DNA of 64,000 bases from Gammaproteobacteria bacterium (GCA_006218035.1 VBWC01000005.1:14226-78225), one strand, 5' to 3'. Counted from the first letter of the stretch, positions 1 to 9,229 are shown. Translations and numbers: made by a program. Notes: generated by a model from the letters alone, not told the origin.

Positions 1-432
1 GACCGCGAGTGGTCGACCTCTGCACTCGGTGCCGAACAGGCGGGCTGGGACTGGTTCGCATTGCAGCTCGATGACGGCCGCGACCTAATGTTTTATCGAT
101 TGCGCAACAAGGATGGTTCCGCAAGCGGGTTCAGTGGCGGCATACTGGTCCGGCCGGACGGCTCGACACAAACGCTCGCGACGGGCGATGCCGTTATCGA
201 GGAGCGCGATCACTGGACCAGTCCGCACAGCGGCACGCGCTATCCGTCCGGCTGGCGGTTGCAGCTGCCGGACGAGGCGATAGACCTGCGCATCGAACCG
301 GTGATGCTTGATCAAGAACTCGATCTCTCGGTCAGGTACTGGGAGGGTGCGGTGTCGGTGACGGGAGAAAGCGGCGGCCGTGATATCCGCGGCGCCGGTT
401 ATGTCGAGCTGGTGGGTTATCCGGCGCCGTAG
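1..432 (+). CDS. AttH/CrtC-like lipocalin-type protein, 3' part
   Basis: The reading frame is open from base 1, so the 5' part lies outside the window and only the last 143 residues are seen. They carry the C-terminal lipocalin-like pattern of the AttH / carotenoid 1,2-hydratase (CrtC) family: a DREWS start, then GWDWFALQL, MFYRLR, and the late YWEGAV segment. Family members fold as two lipocalin barrels and often sit beside LolCE-type ABC exporters; that neighbourhood cannot be checked here. A decayed second copy lies at 10259-10740. Family assignment is firm, the substrate is unknown. Confidence 0.8.
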   Translation, partial: DREWSTSALGAEQAGWDWFALQLDDGRDLMFYRLRNKDGSASGFSGGILVRPDGSTQTLATGDAVIEERDHWTSPHSGTRYPSGWRLQLPDEAIDLRIEPVMLDQELDLSVRYWEGAVSVTGESGGRDIRGAGYVELVGYPAP

Positions 433-612
433 CGGCAGCGACAGTTCCGCTGTTTGGGTGTGATCCGCTCTGATACGAAGACGTTACAACGCGAGACACC
501 AGTTTGTACCGGCCTGCTAGAATAGCCTCATCGCGCGCCTGATCGTCGCTATCAAGCGCACAGAAGGAATGACGATAATTCAGAGCTTCCTTAAAAGATT
601 CGAGGTATTTCG

Positions 613-750
613 TTGGATGCAGGGAGGAATCTCGACGACGTGGCAGCGATCAAATCAGAAATCTTAAACAGGTTTGGCCTTCGTCGGGCTGAATATCCCG
701 ATCGCCCTGAACAGGAGAAAGGACAGGTGGTACATGGCGCTACATCCTGA
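613..750 (+). CDS. Possible short leader ORF before the restriction gene
   Basis: A TTG codon follows a good GAGG ribosome site with seven bases between, and opens a 45-codon frame rich in charged residues. It ends inside the start of the helicase gene in another frame, an arrangement that would allow translational coupling. I recognise no family, and it could be chance or the remnant of a lost gene. The rest of 433-733 shows nothing I can name. Confidence 0.25.
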   Translation: MDAGRNLDDVAAIKSEILNRFGLRRAEYPDRPEQEKGQVVHGATS

Positions 751-3448
751 CTTCCCGAAATCACCCTATGCAACACTGTTGCCGGATCAGCGTTGGTTTC
801 CGGCGGCCGAGGAGCTTCGGAGCACCGCTTACGAAAAACTGTTGCCGCCACTCGTCGCCAAGATTCGTAGCGAAGTCTCGGCGTGGCGGGGCGCGGGTTA
901 TGCAGGTGCTTCGGAAACATCGCGCGCACTCCTGAACTGGTGGTTCGGGATCGAGCACCTGGTCGAGCAGGCCGACGGCACGCTGTCACCGTTCCGTTAT
1001 TACTTCGCGCAACGCGAAGCGGTAGAGACGGTGATCTGGCTGCATGATGTGCGCAAGGTGCACGACAAGTTTGACCTGCTGCGCTTCGACGCTTCGGGTG
1101 CCGTTTCGACCAACATGTTCGACGAGGACTGGCCGCGTTACGTGGTCAAGATGGCCACCGGCGCGGGCAAAACGAAGGTTCTGTCGTTGCTCATCGCGTG
1201 GAGTTATTTCCATAAGCTCTACGAAACGGACTCAACACTCGCGCGAAACTTCCTGTTGATCGCCCCGAATATCATTGTGCTCGACCGTCTGCGCGCCGAC
1301 TTCGACGGACTGCGCATCTTCTTCAACGACCCCATTCTTCCTGACAACGGTCACCAAGGCTGTAACTGGCGCGACGACTTCCAGGTCACGCTACATATTC
1401 AAGACAACGTCAGGGTGCAGCGGGGTACGGGCAACCTTTTCCTCACCAACATCCACCGCGTCTATCTCGGCGATGTGCGCGAGCCGTCGCTGGATGATGA
1501 AGATTTGCGCGACTACTTTCTCGAACCGTTCGGCTCAAAGCCCGTGGGCAAGACGACTGATAGCAAAACTGATCTCGGTGAGATCGTGCGCGAGCTGGAT
1601 GAGCTGGTCGTGTTCAATGACGAAGCGCACCACATCCACGACCCCAAAATGGCCTGGTTCAAAAGCATCCAGGACATTCATCACCGGATGTTGCAGAAGG
1701 ACGGCCGCCTGGCCTTGCAAGTGGACGTGACCGCCACGCCGCGACACAACAACGGCGCGATCTTCGTGCAGACCGTTTCGGACTACCCGCTCGTCGAGGC
1801 CATCCACCAGAACGTCGTCAAGCATCCGGTACTGCCGGATGCCGCCAGTCGCACCCGGTTGCTAGAGCACAAGAGTGCGCTCTTCACCGAGCGTTACGAA
1901 GACTACCTGCAACTCGGCATCGAAGAGTGGCGCAAGAGCTATGCAGAACACGAAGTGCTTGGCAAGAAAGCTGTGCTCTTTGTCATGGTGGACGACACCC
2001 GCAACTGCGATGAAGTCGGCGCCCACCTGGAGAAAATTTGCCCCGAGCTGGAAGGAGCAGTGCTCGTCATTCACACCAAGAACAACGGCGAAATTTCCGA
2101 GGCCGCCTCGGGCAAGAACAAGGACGAACTCGAAAGGCTCCGCAAGGAAGCCAACGACATCGACACATGGAAGTCGCCGCACAAGGCCATCGTCTCGGTG
2201 CTGATGCTCAAAGAAGGCTGGGATGTGCGCAACGTCACCACCATCGTCGGCCTGCGCGCCTACGTGGCGCCAGCAAACATCCTTCCCGAACAAACTTTGG
2301 GGCGGGGTTTACGCCGCATGTACTTTGGGTCGGACATGCCTGAAACGGTCTCGGTCATGGGCACGCCCGCCTTCATGGAGTTTGTCGAGTCCATCCAGAG
2401 CGAAGGCGTCACCTTCGAGCGCGTGCCGATGGGTCCGGACACCGGTCGCAAGGATTCTCTCATTGTTGAGGTGGACACGCAGGACACCGACAAGGACATC
2501 GACGCGCTGGACATCGAACTGCCCCGGCTCACGCGGCGCTTCAACCGCGAATACAAAGACCTCGATGCACTCGACCCCGCAAGATTCGGCAATGCCAAGC
2601 TTCCGCTCAAGCCCTTCACGCCGGAGCAAACGCGCGAGATCGTCTTTAAGACCATGATCGACGCCGAGGTGCATCACACCATCCAGCTTGACGGTGCCGG
2701 ACCCGCCGACTACCGTTCCGTCGTCGGTTTTTTTGCGCGTCAATTATTGAAGGAACTGCGCCTCGTCGGTGGCTACGATATTCTTTATCCCAAGGTGAAG
2801 GCGTTCATGGCCGGGTATCTGTTCGCGGCATCGCCAGTGAATCTCGAAGAGCCGGTGGTGCTGCGCAACCTCTCCGAGCCAGAGGCCGGGAAGATTTTGT
2901 TCGATGCATTTAAAACCGCCATCAATGCGCTTACCATTCAGGACACCGGCTCGGTGCGGATCGAAGACCGCATTCGCCTGCGCGACACGCGCCCATTCCG
3001 CACCGAGAACCGGCCCTACCTCGCGCCGAAGAAATCACTGTTCAGCAAAATCGTCGGCGAACCGCACGCCGGTGGCTTCGAGCTGACCTTCGCCGGTTTT
3101 CTCGATGCAGCACCGGACGTCGTATCGTTTGCTAAAAACTATCTCGCCGTCGGCTTCAAGATCGACTACGTCAGGGCCGACGGCGATCTCTCGAACTATG
3201 TTCCCGACTTTTTCGTGAAGACAACTGAAGGTACAGTCTGGGTCGTCGAAACCAAAGGCCGCGAAGAACGCGACCTGCCACAGAAGATGGCACGTCTGCG
3301 CCAGTGGTGTGAGGATGCTACGAGCGCGAGCCAGGCTGATGGCGGATCAGCTTACCGCTTCGTGTACGTGGATCAGCAAGGTTACGAGCGCAACCCGCCG
3401 AAGAATTTTGCAGGCCTTGCCAGCAGCTTTAGAGAATTTCAAGCATGA
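734..3448 (+). CDS. Type III-like restriction endonuclease, DEAD/DEAH helicase-nuclease subunit
   Basis: This 904-residue protein joins an SF2 helicase motor to a C-terminal nuclease. The Walker A motif ATGAGKT lies near residues 141-147 and the DEAH box at 296-299. A PD-(D/E)XK-type site is formed by D825 in PDF and by E839 and K841 in ETKG. The N-terminus (LHPDFPKSPYA, then RWFPA) resembles the BPTD_3080 family of restriction enzymes, from memory. The ATG at 734 was preferred over an upstream TTG (674) because it follows a GGAGAAAGGA ribosome site. It overlaps the next gene by four bases, so it heads an operon that includes the methyltransferase at 5168. Expected role: ATP-dependent cutting of unmodified foreign DNA. 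Confidence 0.85.
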   Translation: MALHPDFPKSPYATLLPDQRWFPAAEELRSTAYEKLLPPLVAKIRSEVSAWRGAGYAGASETSRALLNWWFGIEHLVEQADGTLSPFRYYFAQREAVETVIWLHDVRKVHDKFDLLRFDASGAVSTNMFDEDWPRYVVKMATGAGKTKVLSLLIAWSYFHKLYETDSTLARNFLLIAPNIIVLDRLRADFDGLRIFFNDPILPDNGHQGCNWRDDFQVTLHIQDNVRVQRGTGNLFLTNIHRVYLGDVREPSLDDEDLRDYFLEPFGSKPVGKTTDSKTDLGEIVRELDELVVFNDEAHHIHDPKMAWFKSIQDIHHRMLQKDGRLALQVDVTATPRHNNGAIFVQTVSDYPLVEAIHQNVVKHPVLPDAASRTRLLEHKSALFTERYEDYLQLGIEEWRKSYAEHEVLGKKAVLFVMVDDTRNCDEVGAHLEKICPELEGAVLVIHTKNNGEISEAASGKNKDELERLRKEANDIDTWKSPHKAIVSVLMLKEGWDVRNVTTIVGLRAYVAPANILPEQTLGRGLRRMYFGSDMPETVSVMGTPAFMEFVESIQSEGVTFERVPMGPDTGRKDSLIVEVDTQDTDKDIDALDIELPRLTRRFNREYKDLDALDPARFGNAKLPLKPFTPEQTREIVFKTMIDAEVHHTIQLDGAGPADYRSVVGFFARQLLKELRLVGGYDILYPKVKAFMAGYLFAASPVNLEEPVVLRNLSEPEAGKILFDAFKTAINALTIQDTGSVRIEDRIRLRDTRPFRTENRPYLAPKKSLFSKIVGEPHAGGFELTFAGFLDAAPDVVSFAKNYLAVGFKIDYVRADGDLSNYVPDFFVKTTEGTVWVVETKGREERDLPQKMARLRQWCEDATSASQADGGSAYRFVYVDQQGYERNPPKNFAGLASSFREFQA

Positions 3449-5091
3449 CCACGTCGGAGCAAATTGCTGAATGGCTCGCAGCACCAGAAGGTAGGCAACT
3501 GGAGTTCAAGACCGCTTCCACCAGCTTTCATTTCGATAAGCTGGTGGACTACTGCGTGGCGGTCGCGAACGAAGGTGGCGGTAAGATCATCCTGGGCGTC
3601 ACGGATCGCCGGCCCCGAGATGTGGTGGGCACTGCCGCATTTGCCGAGCCGGGGCGAACCGAAGCAGGACTTTACGAGCGGCTTCGTCATCATATTCGCA
3701 TCGAGGAAACTCGCTATCGGGACAAGCGCCTCCTTATCGTGCATGTGCCTGGCCGATTGCCGGCTACAGCCTGGGAACACAATGGCCGCTACCTGCGCCG
3801 CGCCGGCGATGATTTGGTGTCGATCCCCGTAAACGAACTTCGTGCCATATTTGCGGAAGCCGGCCCGGACTATTCCGCTGAGCCATGTGCAGCAACGCCG
3901 GCCGATCTGGCGCCGCAGGCATTGGCCGATTTTCGTCATCGCTGGGTACGCAAGGCGGCTAACCCACGCATCGCGGACTGGAGTGTCGAGCGGATGCTGA
4001 AGGATGCTGAGCTACTCGTGGATGGCCGATTGAACATCGCCGCACTTGTGCTTTTTGGTACCCGCGAGGCGCTGGGAAGGCACCTGGCTCAGGCAGAAAT
4101 CGTTTTTGAATATCGCTCATCCGAAGCCTCAGGCCCAGCGCAAGAGCGAGTTGAATATCGCGAAGGTTTTCTTCTTTGCCAGGATGCACTCTGGCAGCGT
4201 ATCAACTTGCGCAACGACCGGCAGAGTTATCAGGACGGCCTTTTCCGCTATGACATACCGACCTTTGACGAAACCGCTGTCCGCGAAGCCCTGCTGAATG
4301 CCGTGGCGCACCGCGACTACCGGCTGGGAGGTTCGATTTTCGTCCGGCAATATGCGCGGCGTCTCGAAATTGTCAGCCCCGGCGGATTCCCGCCGGGTAT
4401 CACGGTGGAGAACATCGTAGATCAGCAGAACCCCCGCAACCGCCGTCTGGCTGAGGCTCTGGGCAAATGTGGCTTGATCGAGCGCTCAGGTCAGGGCTTG
4501 AATCTCATGGTTGAAACGGCAATCCGTCAGAGCAAACCGCTGCCGGATTTCTCCGGTTCGGCTGCACATGAAGTGAGGCTGACGTTGGAAGGCACGGTTC
4601 AAGATGCCGCCTTTGTGCGCTTTCTGGAGCATGTTGGCGAAGCGCGACTGCGTTCCTTCTCGACACATGACTTTCTTATTCTCGATGCTTTGCGGCGTGA
4701 AAAGCCGCTGACCGATTTTCAATGCTCGCGCCTGCCGGCGTTGATCGAGGCCGGGGCAGTCGAGTCGCATGGGCACGGCCGCGGCGTACGTCATATGCTT
4801 TCGCGTAACCTCTATGCCGCAATCGGGAAACGGGGCGCCTACACTCGCAAGCGTGGTCTCGATCATGAAACTAACAAGGAACTGCTCTTCAAGCACATCC
4901 GGGAAAACGACGTCGACGGTAGCCCACTGGGTGACCTCAGGCAGGTATTGCCGGCCCTCAGCGGCAAGCAAGTCCAGAATCTCTTGCAGCAGTTGCGAGA
5001 CGAAGGCCGCGTTCGTGTTATAGGCGCCAGGCGCTGGGCACGCTGGTATATAGCCCCAGCCATGCCCCTAAAGCCGGATACAGGGTCTTAA
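3445..5091 (+). CDS. AlbA_2 (Schlafen-like) domain and ATPase-domain protein
   Basis: This 548-residue protein starts in an ATGA overlap with the restriction subunit. Residues about 10-130 match the AlbA_2 (Schlafen AAA_4) domain, including the pattern RQLEFKTA and the glycine-rich GGGKIILGV. Residues about 265-350 carry a HATPase_c_4-like region with LLNAVAHRDY near 283, followed by SPGGFPPG and IERSGQG. The C-terminus looks like a winged helix. Such COG2865-type proteins are called RecG-like or transcriptional regulators and are common in defence islands. Its place between restriction and methylation genes suggests an accessory or regulatory role, which is inference. Confidence 0.75.
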   Translation: MTTSEQIAEWLAAPEGRQLEFKTASTSFHFDKLVDYCVAVANEGGGKIILGVTDRRPRDVVGTAAFAEPGRTEAGLYERLRHHIRIEETRYRDKRLLIVHVPGRLPATAWEHNGRYLRRAGDDLVSIPVNELRAIFAEAGPDYSAEPCAATPADLAPQALADFRHRWVRKAANPRIADWSVERMLKDAELLVDGRLNIAALVLFGTREALGRHLAQAEIVFEYRSSEASGPAQERVEYREGFLLCQDALWQRINLRNDRQSYQDGLFRYDIPTFDETAVREALLNAVAHRDYRLGGSIFVRQYARRLEIVSPGGFPPGITVENIVDQQNPRNRRLAEALGKCGLIERSGQGLNLMVETAIRQSKPLPDFSGSAAHEVRLTLEGTVQDAAFVRFLEHVGEARLRSFSTHDFLILDALRREKPLTDFQCSRLPALIEAGAVESHGHGRGVRHMLSRNLYAAIGKRGAYTRKRGLDHETNKELLFKHIRENDVDGSPLGDLRQVLPALSGKQVQNLLQQLRDEGRVRVIGARRWARWYIAPAMPLKPDTGS

Positions 5092-5167
5092 GCCGGGTTT
5101 AAAGAGATAAATGAGTTAAATGAAATCAATTTGTTATAAAGCCCAATCCGTCCTGCTAAAGGCTTGA

Positions 5168-7555
5168 ATGGCCCGAAGAACACCGATGTCAAAAACCTCA
5201 AAACCTGCCTACGAAATTTCCGACGCCGAAAAGCGCGACCTGATCCAGCTCATCCAGCAGGGTAAACCGCTGCCGGAGAAATACCGTTTCATCCTGTTCG
5301 AGGACAAGCGCGAGGTGGAGCTGGTGTGGAACGGCAAGAACCGCGAAGTGTGCACCACCGTGCTGCCGTTCCAATCGCTGGAGCACGTGGACGAGCCGCG
5401 TCAGGAGAAACCGGAACTCGGCACGCGAGACATGTTCGACACCCGCGGCCGCCAGCTCAAGGGCTGGACCAACAAGCTCATCTGGGGCGACAACAAGCTG
5501 ATTCTATCCTCGCTCAAGAGCGGCGCGTTACGCCGCCAGATCGAGGACGCGGGCGGCCTCAAGCTCATTTACATCGACCCGCCCTTCGACGTCGGTGCCG
5601 ACTTTTCGATGGACATCGAGATCGGCGGCGAGACCTTCCACAAGGAGCCGAACCTGCTGGAGCAGATCGCCTACCGCGACACCTGGGGGCGCGGGGCGGA
5701 TTCGTTCATCTCGATGATTTACGAGCGGTTGATTTTGATGCGGGATTTGATGGCGGAGGAGGGGAGCATCTATTTGCACATTGGCCCAGCCGTGAATCAT
5801 TTTCTCCGCAGCGTCTTCGATGAAGTTTTCGGAAGAGCGAACTCTCGGCGCGAGATTATATGGAAGCGCGTCTCTTCGCGTAGCCACGGTGACTATTATC
5901 CGGCGACACACGACTACATTCTCTTCTATTCAAAAACAGATAGCCCTGTATGGAACCAACTCTACGAACCCCTTAACGATGAATATGTGGAGACAAAGTA
6001 TCGCTTCGCTGATCCAGATGGGCGGCGGTATCGGAAAGACAATTGCCTTAACCAAAATCCAGACCGCCCGAACCTGACTTACGAATGGAATGGCCACATA
6101 CGCACTTGGCGTTGGACGAAGGACAAGATGCAGGGATTGCATGATGCGGGTCGGTTGATTTACACGAAGAGTGGAATCCCGGAATACAAGCGTTACCTTG
6201 ATGAGTCCGAAGGCATCGCTCTGCAATCTGTCTGGACCGACATCAATCCAGTGAACTCACAGGCACGAGAAGACACGGATTACCCCACCCAAAAACCCGA
6301 AGCACTGCTCGAACGTATCATCAAAGCCAGCAGCAACGAAGGCGACCTCGTCGCCGATTTCTTCTGCGGCTCCGGCACCACGGCGGTGGTGGCGGAAAAG
6401 CTCGGCCGCAAGTGGATTGCCACCGACCTCGGCAAGTTCGGCATCCACACTACGCGCAAGCGGCTGATCCAGGTGCAACGCGAGTTGAAAGATACCGGAA
6501 AACCGTTTCGCGCCTTCGAAGTGCTGAACCTCGGCCGCTATGAGCGCCAAGCGTATCTAAACATCGGCGGGCGGCTCACTGGCAAGCAGAAAGAACAAGC
6601 GCTGATGCAAAAGGAGCGCGAGTTCCGCGATCTGATCCTGCGCGCATATCGCGCCGAGCCGCTGGAGGGCGAGAGTTTTTTCCACGGCAAAAATGCGGGA
6701 CGCTTAGTGGTGATCGGCCCTATCAATTTGCCCGTGGGCCGGCTGTTCGTAGAAGAGGTCATCACCGAATGCCGCAAGCGCGGCGCTTCGCGCGTGGACA
6801 TGCTCGCCTTCGAGTTCGAGATGGGCCTGTTCCCCGCCGTGCTCGACGAGGCGAAGCAAAAGGGCATTGATCTCACGCCGAAGCAGATTCCTCCCGAAGT
6901 GTTCGACAAACGAGCGGTAGAAAAAGGACAAGTGGTGTTTTTCGACATCAGCTTCATCGAGGCGATGCCGCGTCACGCCAAGAAAGATAAATTCACGCTC
7001 CAGATCGAGTTGACCGACTTCTCTGTTTACTACACGCAAGGCGCGGCAGAAGCCGCCGCCGTGAGCCTCAAGGACGGCAAAAGCCAAGTCGTGTGCGAAC
7101 AGGGCCAACTCATCAAGGTGAGCAAAAACAAGGAAGGCGTCCTCACGCGCGACATCCTCACCAAACACTGGGCCGACTGGGTGGACTACTGGGCCGTGGA
7201 CTTCGACTACATGAGCCGCAAGGAAATTATCAAGGTGGCAGTGGGCAGCGGCGTGGACGGCGCGCTGCCCTCACCCCCAACCCCTCTCCCGGAGGGAGAG
7301 GGGGGCGATGTTGCCTCTCTCTCCGGGAGAGGCCGGCGCGAAGCGTCGGGTGAGGGAGAATTCGAAGAGCGCTGGACCGGCAGCTACATCTTCGAAAACG
7401 AATGGCAAAGCTTCCGCACCCGCAAGAATCGCGATCTGGAAATGATTTCCGCGCCGCACACCTATGCCGCCAAAGGCCGCTACACCGTCGCCGTGAAAGT
7501 GATCGACATCTTCGGCAACGACACGATGGTTCTGGTGCCGGTGAGCGTGGGATAG
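5168..7555 (+). CDS. mod: Type III-like site-specific adenine-N6 DNA methyltransferase
   Basis: The protein has 795 residues. The catalytic DPPF motif is at 137-140 and the S-adenosylmethionine motif FCGSGTT at 399-405, so the motif order is that of the beta class of amino-methyltransferases, as in type III Mod. The N-terminus and a long C-terminal part fit the Mod partners of BPTD_3080-like nucleases. Residues about 701-730 (low-complexity P, G, E and R) are encoded by a palindromic repeat inserted without breaking the frame. The gene lies 76 bases after the AlbA_2 gene and is probably in the same operon. It should methylate adenine in the recognition site and protect host DNA. ATG 5168 follows AAAGG; an ATG at 5186 is an alternative. 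Confidence 0.88.
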   Translation: MARRTPMSKTSKPAYEISDAEKRDLIQLIQQGKPLPEKYRFILFEDKREVELVWNGKNREVCTTVLPFQSLEHVDEPRQEKPELGTRDMFDTRGRQLKGWTNKLIWGDNKLILSSLKSGALRRQIEDAGGLKLIYIDPPFDVGADFSMDIEIGGETFHKEPNLLEQIAYRDTWGRGADSFISMIYERLILMRDLMAEEGSIYLHIGPAVNHFLRSVFDEVFGRANSRREIIWKRVSSRSHGDYYPATHDYILFYSKTDSPVWNQLYEPLNDEYVETKYRFADPDGRRYRKDNCLNQNPDRPNLTYEWNGHIRTWRWTKDKMQGLHDAGRLIYTKSGIPEYKRYLDESEGIALQSVWTDINPVNSQAREDTDYPTQKPEALLERIIKASSNEGDLVADFFCGSGTTAVVAEKLGRKWIATDLGKFGIHTTRKRLIQVQRELKDTGKPFRAFEVLNLGRYERQAYLNIGGRLTGKQKEQALMQKEREFRDLILRAYRAEPLEGESFFHGKNAGRLVVIGPINLPVGRLFVEEVITECRKRGASRVDMLAFEFEMGLFPAVLDEAKQKGIDLTPKQIPPEVFDKRAVEKGQVVFFDISFIEAMPRHAKKDKFTLQIELTDFSVYYTQGAAEAAAVSLKDGKSQVVCEQGQLIKVSKNKEGVLTRDILTKHWADWVDYWAVDFDYMSRKEIIKVAVGSGVDGALPSPPTPLPEGEGGDVASLSGRGRREASGEGEFEERWTGSYIFENEWQSFRTRKNRDLEMISAPHTYAAKGRYTVAVKVIDIFGNDTMVLVPVSVG
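7268..7356. repeat. REP-like palindromic repeat (family A) inside the methyltransferase gene
   Basis: The outer arms ccctcaccc and gggtgaggg are perfectly inverted and enclose a CTCTCCC/GGGAGAG hairpin. Related elements occur between genes at 19424-19514 and 58255-58367. This copy alone is in a coding region, where the reading frame passes through it and adds about 30 residues. Confidence 0.8.
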
Positions 7556-7620
7556 TGCGGAAGGAGTCGTCGTTTTCCGTAAAGGTGTTTACAATTAACG
7601 CGAGTTGAAGGAAAAACGGC

Positions 7621-8385
7621 GTGGAACTGATTAAAGAACTCAAAAACAAGCCTCTGGTGGAGGCGCTATTCGAGGTGAGATGGGGGCTGGATGGACCGCC
7701 GGGTATGGCGGTGGACCCTGCTTACCAGATACTCATCGGCCAACTGTACGGTCAGATTCAGAAACGTTTTCCCTATGCAGTACGCCTGCCAACCGCTGAG
7801 ATTCCCGAGCAGATGGTGCCATTCATCCCCCAACACCAGTTCCGGGTAGGCCACGACGCTTGGCCGCTGGTTCAGCTTGGTCCCGGTCTCTTAACGGTGA
7901 ACGACACGGAAGCGTACCTGTGGGACGATTTTTTTGAGGTATGTAGTTATGTGGTGAGCGCCTTGTTCACGGTGTATCCGCAGTCGGAACGACCCCTGCG
8001 TATCGTCGAGGTTTCGCTTCGTTATATTGATGCCGATATACTTGAGGGCGCGGCGGCCATTGAGTTCCTAAAGAAGCTCAAGATAGATATTGGGTTGCCG
8101 CCTTTCTTATTTGAAGATGGTCGCGTAGGTGGATTGCCCTTGGGGGTTGGATTGTCCTTGGCCTATCCAACCGCAGAGCCCCGTGGGACCATCCGTTTGG
8201 TATTCAACCAAGGGCGCAAATCCGATAAGGACGCCCTGATATGGGAAACGCAGGTTACATCCCGTGGTGAAGATGCCCCAACCGATCCCGGGCGTATCGT
8301 CGAATGGCTCGACAAGGCACACGGCATCACACACGATTGGTTTATACGCCTCATTGAGGGCGAGTTATTGGAGAAGTACCGATGA
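7621..8385 (+). CDS. TIGR04255 family protein
   Basis: This 254-residue protein begins with GTG after an AAGGAAAAA ribosome site. The start (LVEALFEVRW), the central segment with VNDTEAYLWDDF, and the late VEVSLRYID fit the sporadically distributed TIGR04255 family, whose function is unknown. It has no signal peptide or membrane span, so it is likely cytoplasmic. It shares an ATGA overlap with the next gene, which in turn sits five bases before a YhaV toxin, so the three should be translated together. Its occurrence downstream of restriction-modification genes suggests a defence or toxin-antitoxin setting; no activity can be assigned. Confidence 0.7.
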   Translation: MELIKELKNKPLVEALFEVRWGLDGPPGMAVDPAYQILIGQLYGQIQKRFPYAVRLPTAEIPEQMVPFIPQHQFRVGHDAWPLVQLGPGLLTVNDTEAYLWDDFFEVCSYVVSALFTVYPQSERPLRIVEVSLRYIDADILEGAAAIEFLKKLKIDIGLPPFLFEDGRVGGLPLGVGLSLAYPTAEPRGTIRLVFNQGRKSDKDALIWETQVTSRGEDAPTDPGRIVEWLDKAHGITHDWFIRLIEGELLEKYR

Positions 8386-8771
8386 CCATGCTGCAAACTG
8401 CCGGGCGTAGTTCTAATGCCATTGAGCTTATGGCTCGTCGTGGTTATCACTTGGCCCGCGAATCCCAGCAGCCTGGTGTCCGTGATGTCGCGTGCTGGCG
8501 TGATGCGGCCATTGTCTCTCTCGTGGCTATTGGCGCGCTGACCACCAATCCAGCACTCACCTATAGCGTTCATATTACGACTGGCCCGACCAATCCGGTC
8601 ATTGCCGTGCCGGACTTGGAAAGCGAATGGTTTGCTGAAGACGATGCTGATATGGCCAATTTCCTTGCGCTCATGGATGCCCTGATGGGGCGGCGCCCCG
8701 ACTTGGTGACACCGGCCGACGAAGAGCAGCTAAGCCGTATCGCTGCCCTGGTTGCGAACGTGAAGGTCTAA
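8382..8771 (+). CDS. Unknown small protein between TIGR04255 and YhaV; candidate antitoxin
   Basis: A 129-residue protein I do not recognise. It starts in an ATGA overlap with the TIGR04255 gene and stops five bases before the YhaV start, so it is surely co-translated. It is acidic in its second half (EWFAEDDADM) and has a moderately hydrophobic stretch near residues 45-60 that is too short and interrupted to call a membrane helix. The position immediately before a toxin is the usual place for an antitoxin, but it lacks the AbrB-like swapped-hairpin pattern of PrlF, the known YhaV antitoxin. Function is therefore inferred from context only. Confidence 0.7.
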   Translation: MTMLQTAGRSSNAIELMARRGYHLARESQQPGVRDVACWRDAAIVSLVAIGALTTNPALTYSVHITTGPTNPVIAVPDLESEWFAEDDADMANFLALMDALMGRRPDLVTPADEEQLSRIAALVANVKV

Positions 8772-8776
8772 AGTTG

Positions 8777-9229
8777 ATGGTTGTGAATGGATGGAGCCTT
8801 TTCTACTTCAGGTTGTTCGCCGATATTCTGCACAGGCTTGAACAGGAGGTTACTGAGCTGGCACGAAAAGACCCAGTTGGTTATATCCATCATGAAAAAG
8901 CAAAGCTGTTGAAGTCGGTGCATGACAGCATAACGAAAGATGTGCCGACCAATCCCAATGACGCCAAGTTCCGGCTGGGAAAAACACTGGGTGACCGTTT
9001 CACCGATTGGCGCCGCGTAAAATACGGTTTGCCACAGCGCTATCGGCTGTTCTTCAAGTTCACCAGCGCGCAGCGGAAAATAATCTATGCGTGGCTCAAC
9101 GACGAGCATACCTTGCGCAAGGATGGGTCCAAGACCGACGTTTATGAAGTGTTTAAAAAAATGCTTCGGCGTGGTGGAGTTCCAGATTCCATCGAGGATT
9201 TGTTGAAAGGCTCGACTGCTCCGCAATAG
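8777..9229 (+). CDS. yhaV: YhaV-family type II toxin (RelE-like ribonuclease)
   Basis: This 150-residue protein follows the YhaV pattern along its whole length: VNGW at the start, HEKAKLLKSVH, then DRFTDWRRVKYG, QRYRLFFKF, the AWLNDEHTLR segment, and the ending MLRRGGVP. E. coli YhaV is a RelE-superfamily translation-dependent mRNase neutralised by the AbrB-like antitoxin PrlF. No prlF-like gene is present; the preceding gene is unrelated. The ATG at 8777 was taken rather than the overlapping TTG at 8774. It probably acts in the cytoplasm when its partner is lost. Confidence 0.88.
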   Translation: MVVNGWSLFYFRLFADILHRLEQEVTELARKDPVGYIHHEKAKLLKSVHDSITKDVPTNPNDAKFRLGKTLGDRFTDWRRVKYGLPQRYRLFFKFTSAQRKIIYAWLNDEHTLRKDGSKTDVYEVFKKMLRRGGVPDSIEDLLKGSTAPQ

